In this document: positions 45,676-56,709 of the stretch, in pieces | Numbering within the stretch: the first letter of the stretch is position 1 | Layout of the letters: the number at the start of each line of letters is the position of its first letter | From: Galeruca laticollis | Taxonomy: Eukaryota > Arthropoda > Insecta > Coleoptera > Chrysomelidae | Direction: 5' to 3' | Length of the DNA stretch: 64,000 nucleotides | NCBI GenBank assembly: GCA_963921935.1 | Contig: OY998175.1 | Span: 744,001-808,000, forward strand | The notes under the pieces: generated by a model | The model's input: the letters and a program-made list of their open reading frames with translations, nothing else | What the model was told of the DNA's origin: nothing | Database searches by the model: none | Translations under genes and position numbers: made by a program

Positions 45676-45779
45676 TATTCAATTTTACGCAGTCTAATTT
45701 GTAATTTACCCCCGTATGCTTCGTTTACTATCACCCCTCGTACTAAGTGATACGTCAAACATCTCCCTTCTGAATATAA

Positions 45780-46112
45780 ATAATACGCTGTTGGGCTATC
45801 GCGTATCGAACAGCGGGACTTCGCTACCGCGGAGCTCGCCTATTATCAGTTAGAACTGGCGCACTCGATCATGTTTATTGGATTAATGAGAGATGCTCGA
45901 TTGTTACCCAATGTCGACCGCACTCGTGTCTGCACAAGATGTGGCTATTTTGATTTGTCGAAACGTCCGAAACGTTTGATATCAACCGAGTGCTTATTTT
46001 GATTGATTGTCAATGAAGAATCTTTCGATGAGTAAATTAATCGACAGCGTTACTCTATCTGGTTTGAATTTATCACCACGTGTATTGGCCACGGCATTCT
46101 AACACCATAAAG
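45780..46112 (+). other. GC-richer repeat-free island: possible exon or regulatory block
   Basis: CpG-containing, unique-looking sequence stands out from the surrounding AT-rich DNA. It ends ccataaaGTGAGTG, a plausible splice donor (46112). No open frame of note. It could be an untranslated exon, an enhancer or an unrecognised element. Confidence 0.3.
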
Positions 46113-46988
46113 TGAGTGATATTTTACATTGATTCAATTATTATGTAGACAGAAAGAATATGACTGGGAGAGGAGGAACAGAAATAAAAGAAAAAGAAAC
46201 CGATTTTCCATAACCCCAAATAAGCTTCTTTTAATCTTCTTAGGAAAGTTAATAAAGCACAAACTTTAATATTACTGAAGTTATAAGTTGATAACACTGT
46301 CAATACTTGTTAACATCTTACCAGTGGTCTTATTTTTGTCTAACGCATGATCTAAATTCTTTACTTCGTTTACTCGTGTTTAAGAGTCTAAAAAACAAAG
46401 AGCTTAGTCTCTATGACATATTTAAAAAAATCCAGCTTACCGAGAATATCCTTCAAACTTTAATTGAAAATTTATAAATTCATTTTATTAGGTACTGAGA
46501 AATCTTTTTACTATTTTCACATCATTTTCACAAAAAATTATTCACTGCTGTATATATATTTATAAGTATTTGAATGAAAAAGAACTTCCTTTATAATATG
46601 ACTTCCATTACAATATATATCGATACTTCTTTTTTTAAATCTATTTCCTTAAAACGCACGTTCGAAGCTATAAAAAAAGAATTGTGTTTCCATTAGGAAA
46701 GCGTTCGCTCTCTTCGATGTGTTTAGTATTCAGTAGCCCTTCTTCCCGGTCAGCGTAATTCCAGAATCTGGAAATCATCTGAAAATCGAGCTCAATGATT
46801 CGGAACACTCTCCTCAACCGGATAAAAGACTTTGATTCAGCACTTTTGAAACGATTTTTGTTGCATTGAAGTGTAAATATTATCAACTTCAACAATAAAA
46901 ATGATATAAATTACTTTATTACTTGTTACTATGTTAATTGAAAATTTGGATAATAAATTATGGCAAATTTTCGTATATTATTATAAAA
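46113..46988. other. Non-coding AT-rich DNA
   Basis: No repeat or gene recognised. The minus-strand frame 46668-46895 shows no motif. Confidence 0.4.
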
Positions 46989-47781
46989 TAAACGGTTTTA
47001 AGGATTAAAACTAACTTTTCCGCATCTGTGGCCCTGAACAATATTCTATCATAAAATTGTTACTTGTATACACTTCGGGGGATGTATCGTGCTAACAAAC
47101 CGAAACTTCTCCAAAAATAACCAAAAATTCAGTATATCTGGATTTATAGGACCCGCTGTACTCGCTCCAGTCAACTGAAAATCAATAGGGTACATCTGTG
47201 AGACACCTTGTACAATACTCAATCATAAAAGTGATCAATCGTATATTCTCTGGATGCTGTATCGTGCTAACAAACTGAAACTTCTTCAAAAATGACAAAA
47301 ATATCGTACTTAAAGTACTGTATCACTAGTTGTATTGGCTCCGGTGAGCTGAAAATCAATAGGGTTCATCAGTTAGAAGCCCAGAAAAATATTCAATCAT
47401 AAAATTGGTGACTTGTTGAACTTCGCAGGCTGTATCGTGCTAACAAACTGAAATTTATCAAGTACCATAACAACCGTTGTACTGACTCTGGTGAACTGAA
47501 AATCAATAGGGATTATCTGTGACATGTCCTTAACAATATTCAATCATAAAATTGCTGACTTATTGCACTCCGGAGGCTGTATCGTGCTAACAAGACATGC
47601 AAGGAAAAGTGGCCGACGACAACGACGACGACGACATACACACAGAATTTTTTTCTAAAAACCGTTTTTTCGTGTTGTTGTTGATGGAGAACGTAAAAAT
47701 AACGCAACAAAATTTTTCAAAATTCCAACTTTTTTTGGGGTAAACTTTTCTCGCATATAGAAAGGTTGGGCGGAAAAGTAA
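46989..47781 (-). mobile_element. Helentron-like element, copy 4
   Basis: Minus-oriented and complete at both ends: taaacggttttaaggatta...taacttttccgcatctgtgg at its 3' end, GGCGGAAAAGTA at its head end (47780). It has four internal repeats instead of five, one lost, and one shortened near 47450. GAC microsatellite at about 47612-47634. Confidence 0.75.
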
Positions 47782-47904
47782 TACACTGTAGAATAACTAT
47801 ATTATCGAAAAATTTACAATATTAATTTGTAATATGCACTCATTGGCAAAATAATCAATACATTCAAAAACATGATGAAATTTGTTTATTAATAAAATTA
47901 TTAT

Positions 47905-48910
47905 TACTTTTCCGCCCAACTTTTCTATATGCGAGAAAAGTATTGGTTTACCCCAAAAAAAGTTGGAATTTTGAAAAAAAATTTTGAGTTATTTTCACGT
48001 TTTACATCAACAACAACACGAAGAAACGGTTTTTAGAAAAAAAATCCTGTGTGTATGTCGTCGTCGTCGTCGTCGTTGTCGTCGGCCACTTTTCCTTACA
48101 TGTCTTGTTAGCACGATACAGTCTCCGGAGTGCAATAAGTCACCAATTTTATGATTGAATATTGTTAAGGACATGTCACAGATGAACCCTATGGATTTTC
48201 AGTTTACCAGAGTCAGTACAACGGTTGTTATGGTACTTGAAGTACGACATTTTGTAATTTTTTGAGAAATTTCAGTTTGTTAGCACGATACAGCCTGCGC
48301 AGTTCAACAAGTCACCAATTTTATAATTGAATATTTTTCAGGGCTTCTCACTGATGAACCCTATTGATTTTCAGCTCACCGGAGCCCATACAACTAGTGA
48401 TACAGTACTTTAAGTACGATATTTTTGTCATTTTTGAAGAAGTTTCACTTTGTTAGCACGATACAGCCTCCGGAGTATATACAAGTGACTAATTTTATGA
48501 TTGGATATTATTCAGAGCGTCTCAAGGATGAACTCTATTGATATTCAACTCAGTAAAGCCAGTACAACGGGTGCTATGGTACTTGAGGTACCAAATTTTC
48601 GTCATTTTTGGAGAATTTTCAGTTGGTTAGCACGATACAGCCTCCAGAGAGTATACGTGTGATCAATTTTAGGATTGAATATTGTTCAAGGTGTCTCACA
48701 GGTGTACCTTATTGATTTTTAGTTGACTAGAGCGAGTACAGCGGGTCCTCTAAATCCAGATATACAAAATTTTAGGTTATTTTTGGAGAAATTTCGGTTT
48801 GTTAGCACGATACATCCCTCGAACTGTATACAAGTAACAATTTTATGATAGAACATTGTTCAGGGCCACAGATGCGGAAAAGTTAGTTCTAATCCGTAAA
48901 ACCGTCTATT
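47905..48910 (+). mobile_element. Helentron-like element, copy 5
   Basis: Plus-oriented, full length. Head ACTTTTCCGCCCAAC, ~25 bp of GTC repeats (48059-48086), five repeats (about 48106, 48279, 48451, 48625, 48799), 3' end gcggaaaagttagttctaat and aaccgtctatt. It faces copy 4 head to head across about 120 bp. Confidence 0.8.
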
Positions 48911-49219
48911 TTAAATTCGATTTGATAATTTTGTTCCACATTGTAGGTAAATTTATATAAAATCTAGCCCACATTTTGAATTTCAAGAAAATTGAATATA
49001 CCGGGAGGTCTCTCTGCTGTATGTATAAAAGTGGCCAAGAGAAATCGTTGGAAATAATTTTCTTAGTTTCTAGCTTAACCACCACTAGTGGGCGTAGCCT
49101 GTGAAGAAAAATTTAAAAACCAGTTTTTTGTGAAATATGCCCAATTATACCAAGTATTAAATAAGTAAACTAGAAAGTGGCTTAAATTTCGCACAAATTT
49201 GTTTGAGTACTTTGGTTTG

Positions 49220-49426
49220 TGTATTGTTGTGGATTAAATGATACACGAGTATTAGATGGACTGCTGGTATATTTAAGTAATTAAATACTAACAATAACTT
49301 CGTAATGATATACCGACCCGACTTCCAAGCTCAAACTCACCAACTGTCACTTGCAAATCGGTGCAGTGTAGTACTGGGTAATAGCAACGTTGCCAGACAT
49401 AACAATATAATGATGCTGACATAACA
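49220..49426 (-). repeat. Gypsy 3' LTR
   Basis: 207 bp, TGTTATGTCAGC...CAATACA on the minus strand, TG/CA-bounded. The first ~90 bp recur at 52551-52641 almost unchanged (cagtgtagtactgggtaata, gcaacgttgccagacataac). Confidence 0.8.
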
Positions 49427-49480
49427 TCCTTCCCTTTATCAAATGATTCGTTAACTAATATGTAATGTAAAAACTTAATT

Positions 49481-50975
49481 TTAATAAATGATGTAATCAT
49501 TTAGGTAAGAAGGTTTCTTAATGTTTCTCACTGGCCGTGAAGGAGTATTACTACACTTGGGAATCCCTTCCTCATTGGCACTATTATAACTATCACCCTT
49601 TATCTCCTCCTCACTTATTTTGGAATTTTTATAGTTATCAGAGGCAATTTTTTCATCAAAGTTACAATCGGACTTATTACTAGAGGTACTAGATTCGGTT
49701 GACAAGGTTGGAGTGACTGAGGTGATAGGAATGGGGCTGTTATCGGGAGTGCTGTAGTGATCCCTAAAGGACAGTAACGGCAAAATGACATTAGCTTAGA
49801 AATAAGATTTAAATTTAGGTTAATATTAATTATAGTATTTAGCGAGCATTGATCTGATACGGGCAATGCCAGTCACGTTCTTGTTAATGTATAAACAAAC
49901 ACGTATAACTTATAGACGGAGGTCAGGAATGTAGTAAAACATAACTACACTTCCTATAAAATGAGAGTGAACGAACCAGGGATTCATTATTGTTATTAAT
50001 ACTTTGACTAAGTCGATTGATATTTATATTTGTGTATTTTAACGTATTAAACTCGACCCAGTGATTTTATAAATGTGATGTTATTTATTCTATTACCGAA
50101 TCCAGGTTGCTAGGTAAGTGGTTTCCTCAATGATAATATGCCTTTACGGTAAACGTCGAGTATACGAGGGACACTTACTAAGTAACCACCACATGGCGAT
50201 CTTGCAAACTAAATGGAAATGGTAATTGTATAATGGAAATGGTAAAATTGATAATAAAATGGTAATCGCCACCACATGGCGACCCTGCCAGCAAAATTGA
50301 TGCTGAGAGTATTTGGCTGGTATTAAATGCCAGCGATTTCGTTGAGTATCCACTAAATAAGATCTAGGCTATTGTAAGATTTTTATAACCTTACCATATA
50401 ACTTTAGATCTGTCACACAAACCTTGTCATTGACCGCAAGATCCTATAACGGCCTAGTTCTATGTCTTAAATTGTAGTTTTGCGTTAATTTTTTTTTATA
50501 ATTTTTTTCTATTTTTAGGACTGGACTTGTGTCTATGTTTTTGTTTAAAAGTTTTGGCAAAATAGGAAGTTGCGAGCGTATTTTTTTGTTAAACATTAGT
50601 TCTGATGGCGTGTAGCCATTAGGAAGTGGATTAGTTCGATAAGCTAGCAGAGCCGTGTAAATATCTTTTTCTTTTTTAATTAAATTATTTGTTGTTTTGA
50701 CGGCCGCTTCCACTGCTCCGTTCGATTGAGAGAAGTAGGGGCTACATGTGATGTGTTTGAAGTCAAATTCTTCGGCAAATAATTTAAATTCACGTTGAAA
50801 TTGAAAACAATTCTTTCAGTCTGGTAATTATTTGGCTTTCGGTTAAACTTGAAAGTTTAATTTCGAAATATCGAGAAAAATAATCGACTGCTATTAGGTA
50901 CCAACCTCGATTTAAGTAAAACAGATCAATTGCTATTTTCTGCCAAGCGCGGTCTGGGAAGGGTTCTGTAATCAA
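49481..50975 (-). pseudogene. Gypsy integrase core and C-terminal tail
   Basis: 50975-50790: WQKIAIDLFYLNRGWYLIAV and DYFSRYFEIK, the integrase core with its first catalytic Asp. About 25-30 residues that should hold the second Asp are missing between RLKELF and REFKLFAEE. Then CSPYFSQSNGAVEAAVKT with the catalytic Glu, LLAYRTNPLPNGYTPSEL, and a post-core part ending RNRWHLIP near 50330. An LTR insertion separates the end of the protein (49783-49481), which is Ser/Thr-rich and ends SRPVRNIKKPSYLNDY, a common end of gypsy Pol. Stops and the missing Asp make it dead. Confidence 0.75.
49754..50193 (+). mobile_element. LTR (second retrotransposon family) nested in the gypsy element
   Basis: TGTAGTGATCCC...GTAACCACCACA, 440 bp, opposite strand to the host gypsy. 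It is followed by TGGCGATC, which looks like a primer-binding site, and about 75 bp later ccaccacatggcgacc is repeated, suggesting a truncated leader or local duplication up to about 50285. Fuller relative of the LTR at 23696-23965. Confidence 0.7.
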
Positions 50976-50993
50976 GGGTTCTTTGATACGGTA

Positions 50994-52288
50994 TCCGCCA
51001 AAATAAACAGTACCGAAACGGTGAGTGCTGTGGAGTTGTTTATGTAATATGGATTTGTCATATTTGACTTAATTGTCATTAGTTGATATATTAATAGTAC
51101 GCTGCAGTTAAATTTGATTTAAAAATGGTTCTAACAACGGAAGAAAAAGTTTTTTTGGTAGAGCATTATTTTCGTTCATACGGAAAAGGTCGTAATGATG
51201 GTCCAAGCTTAGAACAGGTGTCAATAAAATATCAACAAAAATTTAATAAAGCAGCTCCTAGTAAAAGTGTGATGTTAGCTGTTGTTGAAAAATTTCGTCG
51301 CACTGGTAGTGTAACGTAAAGGTTCTTCAGGTCGTCGAAAAACAGTATGCACTAACGAAAATGAAGGACGTGTTTTAACCAAGTTGTGCAATCACCTCAA
51401 AGAAGTCTTGTAAGAACTGCATGTAAACTCAACATTAGTGAAACGTCTTTACGTCGCATGTTCAAATCAATTGGTGGTTATCCATACCGTATTCAAGTTG
51501 GACAACGACTAAATGCTGCGGACAAACGTGCAAGGGAAATTTACTGTGGTCGCATGTTGAGTTTAATTTACGAAGATCCCGAATTTTTGAAAAACATATG
51601 GTTTTCAGACGAGAGTCACGTTCATCTTAGCGGCTATATTAATCGACAAACAACCAGATTCCTTGGATTTGAACGTCCTGATGTCATTGTAGAGAAACCA
51701 CTCCACAGTCTTCGATTTACCGTTTGGTGCGCGGTATCTGGTCATGGAATGATTGGTCCTTATTTCGTTGAAGATGATAATCAGAATCCACTTACTGTCA
51801 ACCAAGAGCGTTATAGAGAGAAAATTATTATACCTTTTGTAAGAGATCTAAATAACTTTTGCCGTGCACGAAATCTACAGTTTCGCACACAATGGTTTCA
51901 ACAAGATGGTGCAACGAGCCATACAGCTGTGCGCACCTTAGACTTACTCCGTCAGCATTTCGATAATAGAATAATTTCTCGGGGAACAGACTTCGAATAT
52001 ACTTCTCATTCACCTGATCTGACGCCACCTGACGCATACATTTGGGGCATAATGAAGGACAACATATTTCACTCGAAAAATCCGCCGGCGAATATTGCCG
52101 AACTACGGGAAAGAATACAAAATATTTTTCGGCAGTTACATCAACCACTTTTTATAAATATGTTTATTGACTTACAAAATCGATATGAAGCTTGTTTGCG
52201 TCGAAATGGTGAACATTTTGAACACTTACATTACAGAAATTAAAAATTAATTTTTATTTTTATTTTCGGTACTGTTTACTTTGGCGGA
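50994..52288 (+). mobile_element. Mariner-superfamily transposon (DD41D spacing), 1295 bp
   Basis: TCCGCCAAAATAAACAGTAC at the left, inverted GTACTGTTTACTTTGGCGGA at the right, one mismatch. TA duplications at 50992-50993 and 52289-52290. Sits inside the gypsy integrase, splitting the zinc-binding domain from the core. Confidence 0.9.
51125..52243 (+). pseudogene. DD41D mariner transposase with two frameshifts
   Basis: N-terminal HTH part MVLTTEEKVFLVEHYFRSYG to 51319. Two shifts follow between 51314 and 51390: KGSSGRRKTVCTNENEGRVL is read in another frame. A long frame to 52243 then begins. It has LNISETSLRRMFKSIGG (second HTH), NIWFSDESHVHLSGYINRQ with the first Asp, and QWFQQDGATSHTAVRTL with the second. 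TSHSPDLTPPDAYIWG has the third, 41 residues after the second. The order is like the rosa/DD41D group. Otherwise well preserved, so a fairly young insertion. Confidence 0.85.
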
Positions 52289-52289
52289 T

Positions 52290-52550
52290 ACTGTATTAAC
52301 ACGGTGTTCAACACATTGTGGGCAATTTTCGATCATATTTTCTATTTCTGTGGAAAGTTTATACCACCAGATAGTATCTTTGGCACGCACTCGACATTTT
52401 ACGATTCCCTGATGGCCTTGGTGTAAAAAACGTAAACATTTACTTTGGAGGGTTTTAGGAATCAATATTCTAGTCCCTCTTAAGAGATAACCCTCACAAT
52501 CAGATATCTCATATCTGTATTGATAGTAAGGCGAAACCAATGGGTCTATT
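52290..52550 (-). pseudogene. Gypsy integrase zinc-binding domain fragment
   Basis: Minus strand: PYYQYRYEISDCEGYLLRGT, FLHQGHQGIVKCRVRAKDTI, then WWYKLSTEIENMIENCPQC. His/His/Cys/Cys spacing is that of the integrase H2C2 domain. It joins the 5' LTR stump at 52551 on one side and the mariner at 52288 on the other. Confidence 0.8.
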
Positions 52551-52789
52551 AGCTCAAACTGTCACTTGCAAACCGGTGCAGTGTAGTACTGGGTAATAGC
52601 AACGTTGCCAGACATAACAATATAATGATGCTGACATAACAGTTTGGATCAACCGATTTTAACGAAATTACTGTCATTACAAAGAGTGTAGATGTAGATT
52701 AATTACCTCTACTATAAAACAATTGCATTTAGTTTTAATTGTCATAGGAAGAGGGTATTTTCGAATGAAAAAAATTTGTTTTTCTTAAA

Positions 52790-53480
52790 CATACTGATGT
52801 GTGTTAGTCTGTGATCGCCGAATACAGAAAATCTAAATTTAGAGAGTGTCGGACATCCGGACTGTCTCATTTTTCTTGTTCACATCCTCTACAAAGTGGA
52901 GTGTCATACAGACCCAGTCTGTAGAGGTGTTTTCGTAGGTAGCAGTGACCAGGCAGAATACCCGTGGCTGTTCATAGGTTCTGTCTGTTCATAGTCACGT
53001 ATTTTTTAGCTACTTTGCTGTACGGATTGTGTAATAGTTCCTTGGTAAGCCTTCTGCGTCGTCCCACCTACCCATAAACTTATTAAGGGAGTATTCCTTT
53101 ATTAGGCCAACCATCGCTGACACAGATAAACCAATACTTTTTGGGAGGCTGCTTTCCTGGCTAGCGAGTCAGAATCTCTTTCGATTTACCGTGGCCCTTG
53201 ATGCAGCTTAAAGTGATCACCTTGTTGTTACAGGCTTCGATCAAGGCCAGGTGATACTCTAATACTAAGCCAGGCAGTGATCCTAGACGACATTCCCCAG
53301 GTACAGCCGATGATTATCCGACATCGTTCATAAGAAATGTATGCGTTTTTTACAATGTTTTCTAGATTAAAGTTCCTCGTTAACTTACTGTCAAAGGACT
53401 CCTAAGTAATTCCCCTCTGAAGAAAAGTTAAGTTCGGTATTTAGGAGCTTTGTGGCATGTTATTTACAAGCTTCCTTTTT
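52790..53480 (-). pseudogene. LINE RNase H and C-terminal fragment
   Basis: Minus strand with stops: LVLEYHLALIEACNNKVITL, CIKGHGKSKEI (an RNase H GHxG block), then ILPGHCYLRKHLYRLGLYD and TPLCRGCEQEK. The GHCYLRxHLxRLGL...C-x2-C order is the tail after RNase H in I/R1-like LINEs, also seen at 6379-6801 in a different family copy. Confidence 0.65.
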
Positions 53481-53741
53481 TTTCGTGAAAAGAACCATCT
53501 CTGTCTTTTACGAATTTATTGACAGTGAATTTTAGTGTGAATGTCAAAGTTATTACACTTCGCTATTTTTTTATTTCGTTTTTCAGTTGATTTTAGAGTA
53601 ATCCTGATTTTTTTCCTTACAAAATGTTCTTTTGAGAATATTTCTCTAGAATATTAGCTCAATATTTTTTTTCATCCACTAGTTTCAAGGCGAGAACATT
53701 ATATTATGAACAAACGGATCCCACCAGTGAATTTTTCGGGA

Positions 53742-53887
53742 GTAAATACATAAGAGATCATTTTTTTATCGATAAATACAGGTGATTTTTTCACTCTCTT
53801 GATTTTCGAGTTATTGCCATGACATTAAGATTTTTATACAATTTGTAGTGTATTTATCGATTAAAAAAATGATCTCGAATGTATTTT
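53742..53887. repeat. 38-bp inverted repeat (hairpin-forming)
   Basis: 53742-53780 (taaatacataagagatcat... to tatcgataaataca) and 53849-53887 are near-perfect inverse copies separated by about 70 bp. AT-rich; could be the ends of a tiny MITE. Confidence 0.6.
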
Positions 53888-54219
53888 AGGGAGATTAATA
53901 CACAACTACAGTTGTCCGAGTATATAATTGTGAATGTTACAATTCAAGGTATAGGTGATCGAAAGTAAGGTGCATGTTCGTCAGTTATTGGGAGAGCTAG
54001 ATAGTTATTTATCATTAAAAATTACTGTTCATTGGTCGATTTTGGGAAATTGAAGAAATCTCATCGGTTCTTAGAATAGGCGTGTATTAATCGCATACAA
54101 AAACCCCTATTTTCCAAAATATAACGTTTTTTCTAAAAAATGAATTTTTCTCACCATAAAATTATGTCTACCCCCCGAAATTTACCCCCAAAAAACACGA
54201 CTTTGAGTTTATAAGTTTA

Positions 54220-55275
54220 TTACTTTTCCGCCAACCTATCTAATATGCGAGAAAAGTATTGGTTTACCACAAAAAAAGTTGGAAATTTGAAATTTTTTTT
54301 GAGTTATTTTCACGTTATCCATCAACAACAACACGAAAAAACGGTTTTTAGAAAAAAAATCCTGTGTGTATGTCGTCGTCGTCGTCGCTGTCGTCGTCGT
54401 CGTCGTTGTCGTCGTCGTTGTCGTCGTCGTCGTCGTCGTCGTTGTCGTCGGCCACTTTTCCTTGCAAGTCTTGTTAGCACGATACAGCCTCCGGAGTGCA
54501 ATAAGTCACCAATTTTATGATGGAATATTGTTAAGGACATTTCACAGATGAACCCTATTGATTTTCAGCTCACCAGAGCCAGTACAACGGGTGCTATGGT
54601 ACTTGAAGTACGACATTTTGTCGTTTTTCGAGAAATTTCAGTTTGTTAGCACGATACAGCCTCCGGAGTTCAACAAGTCACCAATTTTATGATTGAATAT
54701 TATTCAAGGCATCTCACTGATGAACCCTATTGATTTTCAGCTCACCAGAGCCAATACAACCGGTGCTACAGTACTTTAAGTACGATATTTTTTGTCATTT
54801 TTGGAGAAGTTTCAGTTTGTTAGCACGATACAGCCTCCGGAGTATATACAAGTGATGAATTTTATGATTGGATATTATTCAGAGCGTCTTAAAGATGAAC
54901 CCTATTGATATTGAGCTCACTAAAGCCAGTACAACGGGTGCTGTGGTACTTGAAGTACCAAATTTTTGTCATTTTTGGAGAATTTTCAGTTTGTTAGCAC
55001 GATACAGCCTCCAGAGAGTATTCGATTGATCAACTTTATGAATAAGTATTATTCAAGGTGTCTCACAGATGTACTCTATTGATTTTCAGTTGACTAGAGC
55101 GAGTACAGCGGGTCCTATAAAACTAGATATACTAAATTTTTGGTTATTTTTGGAGAAATTTCGGTTTGTTAGCACGATACATCCCCCGAAGTGTATACAA
55201 GTAACAATTTTATGATAGAATATTGTTCAGGGCCACAGATGCGGAAAAGTTAGTTTTAATCCTTAAAACCGTTTA
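54220..55275 (+). mobile_element. Helentron-like element, copy 6 (reference copy)
   Basis: Best full-length copy, about 1055 bp. Head TTACTTTTCCGCCAACC, ATATGCGAGAAAAGTATTGG, ACGAAAAAACGGTTTTTAG, about 80 bp of GTC/GTT microsatellite (54373-54450), then five repeats starting TTGTTAGCACGATACA at 54471, 54643, 54817, 54991 and 55166 (spacing 172-175 bp), then GCGGAAAAGTTAGTTTTAA and AAACCGTTTA. The microsatellite creates spurious poly-Arg and poly-Val frames. Flanks rejoin without duplication when compared with the paralogous site at about 56075. Confidence 0.85.
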
Positions 55276-56250
55276 TTTTGAGTTCTAGTTTCATTTTATG
55301 ATACCATTAATGACATGGTTCTAATGTTTTGTCATATTTTCCAAATAGCTTATCGTAAAATCTTGTTGGTGCTCTTTATTAATTGAGGAAGAGTTTCTCT
55401 ATGATCTTTGATATTTTAATATAGCCAGTTCAACTATTTTGCGAGATACGGGTCATTGAAGTAGATCTTTTTGAAATTGGTGTCGATTTTGACATCCATT
55501 TTGAACGATTGTATATCAGAATTGACAGCATTTTTGATTTTTTTTTCATGCAAATGCTTCTTTGAGAGTGTTTCTCTAGGATATTAGCTTTATATTTCTA
55601 TTTTTTTTTAATTTGTACGATTTTTCAAGTGAAGCATGGTTTTTTGAAAATTCATACCCTGATTTAAAAGCGAAAAAATAATTTAATCAAGTACCAGTGG
55701 GTTTTTCGTATAAAAAATCCTATTTTCCATAATTTTACATTTTTTTATGAAAAATGAATTTTTCTAAACAGTTTTATTCCATGTACTATGGAAAAATCCC
55801 AATTTTTGACGCTTATCCATAAATTTTCCGATTTCTCTCAGAAACATTTCTTTCAAACTCGTTCATATTATAAAATGTACTTTCGAATCTATTGGTAATA
55901 TTTTTAATATTCTTACTCTTCTATTTCTGAAGTTACAATAGATTTTTCTTTTTTCGAAATTTCAAAAATTTCGAATTTTTCTTTTTGCGTCCTTACACTA
56001 GAAAAATTGATTCTATCCCCATAAATTAACCCCAAAACCACGAATTCGAGAAAAGAATTGAACTTAGAAGTTTATTTTAAGCTCTAGCTTCATTTTATGA
56101 CTCCAAATATGACATAATTCTATTGTTTTTGTCATTTCTTCCAAACCATTCGTCCTATAATTTGGTCGGTACTCTTTCTCAATTGAGAAAGACTTGCTAT
56201 ATTTTCAGGTTGCCAGTACCACTATTTTCTATAAGATTTATTTTTGGTTT
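55276..56250. repeat. Diverged ~0.8-kb direct duplication flanking copy 6
   Basis: 55276-55450 (gttctagtttcattttatga, tgacat, ttgtcat, aattgaggaagag) resembles 56078-56250 (gctctagcttcattttatga and the same order). Parts of 53600-54215 resemble 55540-56080 (tttctctag-atattagct, cctattttcca, aatgaatttttct, cccca-aa). An old tandem duplication. Confidence 0.55.
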
Positions 56251-56700
56251 CTATATCCTAGTCTTTGCTTAGCACATGTACATTCACTATGCTTAATTCT
56301 TAAGTAGCACAACCTCTTCGAGGTTTGAAATCTATGTGTACCAAAAAATCTAATTTCGTTACCACTTTTAAACAGTGTGTAAGACCCATTTCGGGTTATG
56401 CCATTTCCCTTTTGTTTAGATCTTGTATCGCTAGTGTATCTAAATCATAATTTAATATTATTCTACTTAAATTCTCTAGTGCTCCTTCTTCTTACAATCC
56501 AAGCATGTATATATTTTCATATCTCTTTTGCTTTTATTGTTTAGGTACTCATGTCCGTTTTAGTAAGTTTCTTCTATTCGTTTTTATTCTAGTTTTTCAT
56601 TTGTTCTAGCTTTCCTTCTGTACGATACCATTTCCACGTTTCGTCACTTATTATTTTTTACAACATCTGGTCGGGCCCAGTCTTCCAGTCTTACTAACAA
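56200..56700 (-). pseudogene. Possible LINE endonuclease fragment
   Basis: Minus strand with stops: YDLDTLAIQDLNKREMA, then FLVHIDFKPRRG and LSIVNVHVLSKD. This resembles the endonuclease series ILxIQETK...DFKP...SIINAHAPTxD of LINE ORF2. Orientation agrees with the LINE ORF1 at 58090-58296/61350-61700, so it may be the same element. Confidence 0.4.
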
Positions 56701-56709
56701 AATAAAACA

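Larger units (their letters stand above)
49220..52641 (-). mobile_element. Ty3/gypsy LTR retrotransposon, internally deleted, with nested insertions
   Basis: Flanked by a perfect 5-bp duplication GTTTG (49215-49219 and 52642-52646). The 3' LTR is 49220-49426. A polypurine tract (GATAAAGGGAAGGA on the minus strand, 49427-49440) directly precedes it. The 5' LTR remains only as its first ~90 bp (52551-52641), joined straight to integrase, so the LTR rest, leader, gag, protease and reverse transcriptase are deleted. Nested inside are a mariner (50994-52288) and another LTR (49754-50193). Confidence 0.85.

Noticed and set aside
54245..54551. Open frames rich in Arg or Val on both strands
   Set aside because: They are translations of the GTC/GTT microsatellite in repeat copy 6.
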